From: Actinokineospora diospyrosa
Lineage (GTDB): Bacteria; Actinomycetota; Actinomycetes; Mycobacteriales; Pseudonocardiaceae
DNA length: 64,000 nucleotides
Reading direction: 5' to 3'
Assembly: GCF_024171925.1 (NCBI RefSeq)
Contig: NZ_JAMTCO010000015.1
Span: 1-64,000 of the forward strand
The first letter of the stretch is position 1. Every line of letters starts with the position of its first letter. The notes beneath the pieces were generated by a model that saw only the letters and a program-made list of their open reading frames with translations, searched no databases and was not told where the DNA came from. Both the position numbers and the translations under genes were made by a program. Of this stretch, positions 59,601 through 64,000 are shown in pieces.

Positions 59601-60329
59601 TCAGGCGTCCACGCGTCGAGCGCGGTCCGCTTCCTGGGACGGCTCGCGCCGGGCGCCGGCCTTGGGCGGCTGGACGAACTTGTAGCCGACGTTGCGCACG
59701 GTGCCGATGAGCTGCTCGTGCTCGACGCCGAGCTTGGCGCGCAGCCGCCGGACGTGGACGTCGACGGTGCGGGTGCCGCCGAAGAAGTCGTATCCCCAGA
59801 CCTCCTGCAGCAGCTGCGCGCGGGTGAACACCCGGCCCGCGTGCTGCGCGAGGTACTTGAGCAGCTCGAACTCCTTGTAGGTGAGGTCGAGCGGGCGGCC
59901 GCGCAACCGGGCCATGTAGGTGGCCTCGTCGATGACCAGCTCGCCGAGGCGCAGCGCACCGTCGACTGCGGCACCGGCGGGCCCGCGGGTGGTGAGCAGC
60001 CGGAGCCGGGTGTCGACCTCGGCGGGCCCCGCGGTGGGCAGCAGGATCTCGTCGATCCGCCAGTCGCTGGTGATGGCGACGAGGCCGCCCTCGGTGACCA
60101 CGGCCAGCACCGGGCAGCTGTCGCCGCCGCTGGTCAGCAGCCTGCACAGGCTCTTGGCGGCGGCGAGGTCGGTGCGCGCGTCCACGATCACGGCGTCGCG
60201 GGAACCCGCCTCGAGCAGCGCGGTCACCTCGGGCGCTTGGGTGCGCACGGTGTGCGGCAGGAGCATCAGCGACGGCACCACGGTCGCGGGCTCGGGGTCG
60301 GCGGTCAGCAGCAGCAGGTCGAGGCTCAT
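59601..60329 (-). CDS. glnR: GlnR-type orphan response regulator
   Basis: There are 242 residues from ATG 60329; an adjacent in-frame GTG at 60332 has better ribosome-site spacing (GAGG). The receiver domain (1-115) lacks the usual acidic pocket and is recognised by [27 protein letters not shown]; an Asp sits in [13 protein letters not shown] at the usual strand. The OmpR-type winged helix (125-225) has [29 protein letters not shown] and [15 protein letters not shown]. GlnR controls nitrogen assimilation in actinomycetes without phosphorylation by a cognate kinase. It is 30 bp upstream of mshD on the same strand. Confidence 0.9.
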   Translation of the reverse strand: MSLDLLLLTADPEPATVVPSLMLLPHTVRTQAPEVTALLEAGSRDAVIVDARTDLAAAKSLCRLLTSGGDSCPVLAVVTEGGLVAITSDWRIDEILLPTAGPAEVDTRLRLLTTRGPAGAAVDGALRLGELVIDEATYMARLRGRPLDLTYKEFELLKYLAQHAGRVFTRAQLLQEVWGYDFFGGTRTVDVHVRRLRAKLGVEHEQLIGTVRNVGYKFVQPPKAGARREPSQEADRARRVDA

Positions 60330-60773
60330 CACGAGTCCGCCTCTCTTGCGTGAATCCGCGCCGCGGCGTTGGGGTGCGGCCCCGGTCTGGGGTGGCGTTT
60401 TCGGCTGGTCAGGACAATAGCCCGGGGCTCGCGCGAATGTCGTGCCCGTGACGTCGGCGTCACACGCGAACCGGTGCCCACCCAGGATGACGCCCAGCTC
60501 AACGCCACCGTGTTACGGCGGCGTAAATCCCGCGTCCACCTGCGCATCACCCGACCGGACCGGATTTCCCGGCCCGCTCGAATTCGATTTGTGAATGGCG
60601 TGTTGCCCCCGTGGACATCCCACCATTCGGCGCCGCCGAGGCAACGCCCGCGCGCGGTGGCACGTCCCTGTGGGTGGACCGGGTAGTGGTGTCCGGTCGG
60701 GGCCAGGCGGACTGCGGGATCATGTGGGTGTGCCGAACCGCGCTCGAGCGGGTAGGTACCCGGGGGACGTGCC
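60330..60773. other. 444-bp divergent spacer, glnR/lmeA
   Basis: This should hold the glnR and lmeA promoters. It contains no frame with coding character. A short A+T-richer stretch (about 60570-60600, GAATTCGATTTGTGAATGG) is the only promoter-like part. No clear repeat or riboswitch fold was seen. Confidence 0.5.
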
Positions 60774-61721
60774 GTGACGCAGGGACAAGATGTGACGCAG
60801 AGCCAGGACAGGCGACAGACAGGTGACGGGATGGCGACGATGACGAACGCGGGCGCGAACTCGGGCGGGCCGTCGACGGCTCCCCGCCGCCGGTCGAAGG
60901 CGGTGCGCAGGCTCGTCATCTCGGTGCTGGTGCTGCTCGTGCTGCTGGTCGCGGCCGACTTCGGCGCGGCGGCGGTGTTCGAGCACGAGGTGTCCAAGCG
61001 CGCGCAGCAGCAGTTCGACCTGCGCGACCACCCGTCGGTGAAGGTGGGCGGGTTCTCCTTCCTGCTCCAGGCGGCCTCCGGGGAGTACGACCTGGTGACC
61101 ATCGACGCCAAGGGCGTCCCGGTGAAGGACACCCTGCGCGACGTCGACGTGCACGCCGACCTGCGCGGGGTCCAGGCCCCGCTCTCGGACCTGGTCTCCG
61201 GGTCGCTGACCCAGGTGCCGATCCGCGAGGTCGAGGGCCAGGTGCGGATCAAGGCCTCGGACGTGAACCGGGCCATCCAGGAGAACTCCAACGAGGTCGT
61301 GTCCTCCATCACCAACCTCACCATCGACCCGGTCAGCGAGAAGGCGGTCAACACCGCGCCCGCCGAGGGCGAGGAGACCGAGGAGGACGCCAAGGAGGTC
61401 GCCGACCAGGAGGGCACCACCGCGGGCGTGAAGCTGTGCGGGACGGTCGGCATCGCCGGGCAGGACACCGAGCTGTGCGTGTTCTCCATCGTGTCGCTGG
61501 TCGACGGCGGCGTCGAGATCACGCCCAAGCGGCTGGAGCTGCGCAACGGCGGGTCCGACGTGAAGCTGCCGCAGCAGATCCAGTCGAAGGTGCTCTCGCT
61601 GTTCGCCCGCCGCCTGGACCCGGGCAGCCTGCCGTTCAAGGTGACGCCCACCGCGGTCACCGTCGAGCGCGGCGTGCTGTCGGTCAAGGGCAAGGCCGAG
61701 AACCTGGTGCTGGGCCGCTGA
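60774..61721 (+). CDS. LmeA-like DUF2993 phospholipase/lipid-binding protein
   Basis: There are 315 residues. A charged cytosolic N-terminus, a single membrane segment (about 46-66, VRRLVISVLVLLVLLVAADFG) and an extracytoplasmic DUF2993 domain of repeated beta units: SVKVGGFSFLLQAASGEYDLVTIDAKGVPVKD, REVEGQVRIKASDVNRAIQ, and a C-terminal VTPTAVTVERGVLSVKGKA (read in parts). The syntenic Rv0817c product LmeA acts in mannosylated lipid (LM/LAM) processing. An acidic insert EGEETEEDAKEVAD breaks the second half. The GTG at 60774 follows GGGGGA. It is coupled to the thioredoxin gene (TGATG). Confidence 0.85.
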   Translation: MTQGQDVTQSQDRRQTGDGMATMTNAGANSGGPSTAPRRRSKAVRRLVISVLVLLVLLVAADFGAAAVFEHEVSKRAQQQFDLRDHPSVKVGGFSFLLQAASGEYDLVTIDAKGVPVKDTLRDVDVHADLRGVQAPLSDLVSGSLTQVPIREVEGQVRIKASDVNRAIQENSNEVVSSITNLTIDPVSEKAVNTAPAEGEETEEDAKEVADQEGTTAGVKLCGTVGIAGQDTELCVFSIVSLVDGGVEITPKRLELRNGGSDVKLPQQIQSKVLSLFARRLDPGSLPFKVTPTAVTVERGVLSVKGKAENLVLGR

Positions 61722-62134
61722 TGACCGGTCTCTACGTGGCGCTGGGCACCGTGGCCGTGGCCATGTGCATCGGCTTGCTGGTGCGGTCGCTCGGCGGCCG
61801 CACCAGGGTGTCCTCGGCAGGCGCGGTGCCCGAGGAGGTGCGCGCGGTGCTCGACCCGGGCGCCGCGGTGACGCTCGTGCAGCTGTCGACCGAGTTCTGC
61901 GGCAACTGCAAGCAGGCCCGGGCCGTGCTGGTGGACCTCGCGGGCAGCACCACCGGTCTCGCGCACGCGGACGTCGACCTGACCGACCAGCCGGAGCTCG
62001 CGAAGCGGCTGTCGGTGCTGCGGACCCCCACGACCATCGCGGTCGACGCGGCGGGCACCGAGCTGCTGCGCGTCGGCGGAATCCCGAAACGTGAAGACCT
62101 GCTCACCTCGCTGCGCCCCCACCTGCCCGGCTGA
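61721..62134 (+). CDS. membrane-anchored thioredoxin-like protein (ThiX)
   Basis: There are 137 residues. Residues 1-25 form a membrane segment (YVALGTVAVAMCIGLLVRSL). A thioredoxin fold follows with active site CGNC in LSTEFCGNCKQARAVLV and the cis-Pro motif RTPTTIAV. It is shorter than full thioredoxins after the anchor but complete in motifs. Rv0816c (thiX) is the syntenic counterpart. It overlaps the upstream stop by one base (TGATG). Its partner may be the sulfurtransferase system downstream, as a reductant. Confidence 0.88.
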   Translation: MTGLYVALGTVAVAMCIGLLVRSLGGRTRVSSAGAVPEEVRAVLDPGAAVTLVQLSTEFCGNCKQARAVLVDLAGSTTGLAHADVDLTDQPELAKRLSVLRTPTTIAVDAAGTELLRVGGIPKREDLLTSLRPHLPG

Positions 62135-62240
62135 GACACGCCCCACCTGCGCTTTCGCCGAGCGCAATGCCGAGATCCGGCGTCTCACCCTGTGGACGGG
62201 GCCTCTCACGCCTGCGCGGGCGGCAGGTAGTCTCGCGGCC

Positions 62241-62315
62241 GTGTCCAGCTTCCTGACCAGGCGCCGCGCGGTGGACTTCTGCCGCGTGCACAGCAGCCTG
62301 TGTCGGGGCACCTGA
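62241..62315 (+). CDS. 24-codon leader peptide of the sulfurtransferase operon
   Basis: The small frame starts GTG and ends TGA at 62313. The peptide contains RRRAVDFCRVHSSLCRG, with Cys codons near the end (TGC and TGT). The RRxVD-x-x-RV-x-S-x-LC pattern is that of the short leader peptides annotated upstream of sulfur-metabolism genes in many actinomycetes. It lies 73 bp before the DUF4395 gene. A role as cysteine-responsive attenuator or leader, as described for mycobacterial Cys-rich uORFs, is likely but unproved. Confidence 0.7.
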   Translation: MSSFLTRRRAVDFCRVHSSLCRGT

Positions 62316-62388
62316 CCGGGCGGCCCGCCCGCGGCGTTCGTTCGCCCCTGGCCGCTCACACCCACCCGTGTGCAGGTCAGGAGGCCGT

Positions 62389-62829
62389 GTGTCCACCCAG
62401 GTCGACCCGAGAGGGCCGCGCTTCGCCGCTGGCGTGACCAGTGCCGTGCTCGTCGCGGTGCTCGTCACCGGCTGGTGGCCGCTGCTGGCCGCCCAGGCCG
62501 TCGTGTTCGCGCTCGGCGGGTTCGCCGGGCTCCGCTACTCCCCGTACGCCGCGCTGTACCGGGCGCTCGTCGCGCCGCGGCTCGCCCCGACCGACGAGCG
62601 CGAGGACGCCACCCCGGTCCGGTTCGCGCAGACCGTCGGGTTCGGCTTCGCTGTCGTCGGTGTCCTCGGCTACGCGCTCGAGGTCACCGCGCTCGGCACC
62701 GCGGCGACCGCGCTCGCGCTGGTGGCCGCGTTCCTCAACGCCGCGTTCGGGTTCTGCCTCGGCTGCGAGGCCTATCTGCTGATCAACCGCCTGTCCACCA
62801 AGCAAAGGAAAGTGGGAACCGCCCGATGA
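62389..62829 (+). CDS. DUF4395 integral membrane protein
   Basis: There are 146 residues and four hydrophobic segments (GVTSAVLVAVLVTGWWPLLAAQAVVFALGGFAGL spans the first two). A conserved Cys pair sits in the last segment, FGFCLGCEAYLLI, a C-x-x-C in the membrane and the defining feature of DUF4395 proteins. It may move sulfur or redox equivalents to the rhodanese. GTG 62389 has AGGAGG 4 nt upstream. Its stop overlaps the sseA ATG (ATGA, 62826-62829). Confidence 0.87.
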   Translation: MSTQVDPRGPRFAAGVTSAVLVAVLVTGWWPLLAAQAVVFALGGFAGLRYSPYAALYRALVAPRLAPTDEREDATPVRFAQTVGFGFAVVGVLGYALEVTALGTAATALALVAAFLNAAFGFCLGCEAYLLINRLSTKQRKVGTAR

Positions 62830-63659
62830 GCCGCGAAGACGTGCTGGTTACGGCCGCCTGGGCCGAGGAGAACCTCAACGCCGACGGGGTGGTGTTCGTC
62901 GAGGTCGACGAGGACGCGAGCGCCTACGACACCGGGCACATCCCGGGTGCGGTGAAGGTCGACTGGCGGCAGGACCTGCAGGACCCGGTGCGCCGCGACT
63001 TCGTCGACCGCGCCGGGTTCGAGAAGCTGCTCTCCGCCCGCGGCATCGGCAACGACGACACCGTGATCCTCTACGGCGGCAACAACAACTGGTTCGCCGC
63101 CTACGCCTACTGGTACTTCAAGCTCTACGGCCACCAGTCGGTCAAGCTGCTCGACGGCGGCCGCAAGAAGTGGGAGCTCGACGGGCGCCCGCTCGAGGCC
63201 GACGCGGTGACCCGCGCGGAGACGACCTACTCGGCCAAGGAGCAGGACCTCACGCTGCGCGCGTTCCGCGACGAGGCGGTCGCGGCGATCAACACCAAGA
63301 ACCTGGTCGACGTGCGCTCGCCGGACGAGTTCTCCGGCAAGCTGGCCGCCCCCGCGCACCTGCCGCAGGAGCAGGCGCAGGTCAAGGGGCACATCCCGAC
63401 CGCGATCAACGTGCCGTGGAGCAAGGCCGCCAACGAGGACGGCACCTTCAAGTCCAACGACGAGCTGCGCGAGCTGTACAAGGAGGCCGGTCTCGACGAG
63501 GGCAAGGCGACCGTCGCCTACTGCCGCATCGGCGAGCGCTCCTCGCACACCTGGTTCGCCCTGCGCGAGCTGCTCGGCTACTCGGACGTGAAGAACTACG
63601 ACGGGTCGTGGACCGAGTACGGCTCGCTGGTCGGCGTGCCGGTCGAGGTCGGCGCCTGA
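62826..63659 (+). CDS. sseA: thiosulfate sulfurtransferase (rhodanese)
   Basis: There are 277 residues in two rhodanese domains. The N-terminal, inactive one has GHIPGAVKVDWRQDLQDP and GGNNNWFAAYAYWYFKLYG. The C-terminal one has the active site AYCRIGERSSHTWF with the catalytic Cys at about 233 and LVDVRSPDEFSGK. It is the homologue of mycobacterial CysA2/SseA (Rv0815c), which transfers sulfane sulfur. Coupling to the DUF4395 membrane protein by ATGA and to sseC 44 bp later points to one sulfur-relay operon under the leader peptide. Confidence 0.95.
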   Translation: MSREDVLVTAAWAEENLNADGVVFVEVDEDASAYDTGHIPGAVKVDWRQDLQDPVRRDFVDRAGFEKLLSARGIGNDDTVILYGGNNNWFAAYAYWYFKLYGHQSVKLLDGGRKKWELDGRPLEADAVTRAETTYSAKEQDLTLRAFRDEAVAAINTKNLVDVRSPDEFSGKLAAPAHLPQEQAQVKGHIPTAINVPWSKAANEDGTFKSNDELRELYKEAGLDEGKATVAYCRIGERSSHTWFALRELLGYSDVKNYDGSWTEYGSLVGVPVEVGA

Positions 63660-63703
63660 ACAACCCCACGCCGGTCACCCCGGCCGGGACGGAAAGGACT
63701 GTC

Positions 63704-64000
63704 ATGAGCTCTTGTGGAGCACCGGAGCAGGGAACGGCACTGCCCGCGAACATCGACGCGGGCAAGGAGGTCGTGCTCAACGGCAAGGTCACCAGCGGTG
63801 GCACCCCGGTCGGCGGCGCGTTCGTGCGGCTGCTCGACGCCAGCGGGGAGTTCACCGCCGAGGTCGTGTCCTCGCCGGAGGGCGACTTCCGCTTCTTCGC
63901 CGCCCCCGGCGACTGGACCGTGCGCGCGCTGCACCGCACCGGCAACGGTGAGGCGACGGTCAGCGCGAGCGGGCCGGGGCTGCACGAGGTCGCCGTCTCG
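63704..64000 (+). CDS. sseC: DUF1416 protein SseC, 3' end outside window
   Basis: There are 99 visible codons, still open at the last base. The protein is beta-rich: GKEVVLNGKVTSGGTPVGGAFVRLLDASGEFTAEVVSSPEGDFRFFAAPGDWTVRAL (in parts) is a transthyretin/Ig-like fold of the DUF1416 family, with MSSCGAP at the N-terminus whose Cys is conserved. Members follow sseA in mycobacteria (Rv0814c). GGAAAGGA lies 8 nt before the ATG. The full length is usually about 100 residues, so only the final codon or two are missing. Confidence 0.9.
   Translation, partial: MSSCGAPEQGTALPANIDAGKEVVLNGKVTSGGTPVGGAFVRLLDASGEFTAEVVSSPEGDFRFFAAPGDWTVRALHRTGNGEATVSASGPGLHEVAVS

Noticed and set aside
60369-60686. Frame of about 100 codons between glnR and lmeA
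   Set aside because: No ribosome site, Arg/Pro-rich shadow composition, and it occupies the expected divergent promoter region.

Overview
The window is about 70% G+C and almost fully coding. It reads as the chromosome of a mycelial or mycobacterium-related actinomycete, most likely order Pseudonocardiales (an inference). The markers are mycothiol synthase (mshD), a GlnR-type orphan regulator, the pknG-glnH-glnX set, LmeA/DUF2993, EspG/PPE-like/DUF3558 type VII secretion cargo, DUF5134, a snapalysin-like protease and long Pro-rich extensions on PknG and on an LCP protein. No core secretion machinery (EccB/C/D/E, MycP), CRISPR array, rRNA or antibiotic megasynthase was seen.

Layout. 1-872: the tail of an IS5-like transposase, then a non-coding composite repeat. 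873-4048: a six-gene, translationally coupled operon of WXG/PPE-like secretion substrates. 4191-8309: an MHS transporter, a thioesterase, a membrane metallophosphoesterase, and a secreted lectin with a pore-former-like tail. 8437-14356: pknG-glnH-glnX. 14582-16514: a small Cys-rich protein, DUF5134 and an MFS exporter. 16640-17700: the inverted second copy of the composite repeat, running into three ~128-bp tandem units that carry six DnaA boxes. 17702-20826: secreted and lipoprotein small genes, a two-component system and an OB-fold membrane protein. 20945-26832: an Lrp regulator divergent from a fused indolepyruvate:ferredoxin oxidoreductase, OsmC, then Crp with a degenerate cyclase-like partner. 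26983-32774: XthA, nitroreductase, an MCP, a virginiamycin-B-lyase-like propeller, a snapalysin-like protease and a luciferase-like oxidoreductase. 32941-35361: a second secretion cassette (WXG partner, WXG protein with a C-terminal HExxH, lipoprotein, membrane peptide). 35700-35772: tRNA-Lys(UUU). 36024-42186: a DMT exporter, an ICL/PEP-mutase enzyme, a pair of saccharopine-dehydrogenase-like genes, a phosphotransferase, an acidic DxDxDG protein and a macrodomain.

42453-64000 is a conserved housekeeping block with the content and order of the Mycobacterium tuberculosis Rv0823c-Rv0814c region: dus, LCP, phoU, pst, mshD, glnR, lmeA, thiX, DUF4395, sseA, sseC. A third secretion cassette (EspG, PPE-like, two DUF3558 lipoproteins, a small ESX-type protein) lies between phoU and the complete pstSCAB operon. 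A PHO-box-like direct repeat precedes pstS. A 24-codon Cys-containing leader ORF precedes the sulfurtransferase operon.

The strongest leads for something not yet described are: (i) the inverted composite repeats, whose internal hairpin shows compensatory base changes; (ii) the six-box DnaA array far from any dnaA; (iii) the WXG-HExxH putative effector with its lipoprotein neighbour; and (iv) the lectin/pore-former-like secreted protein. All alignments were made by eye.
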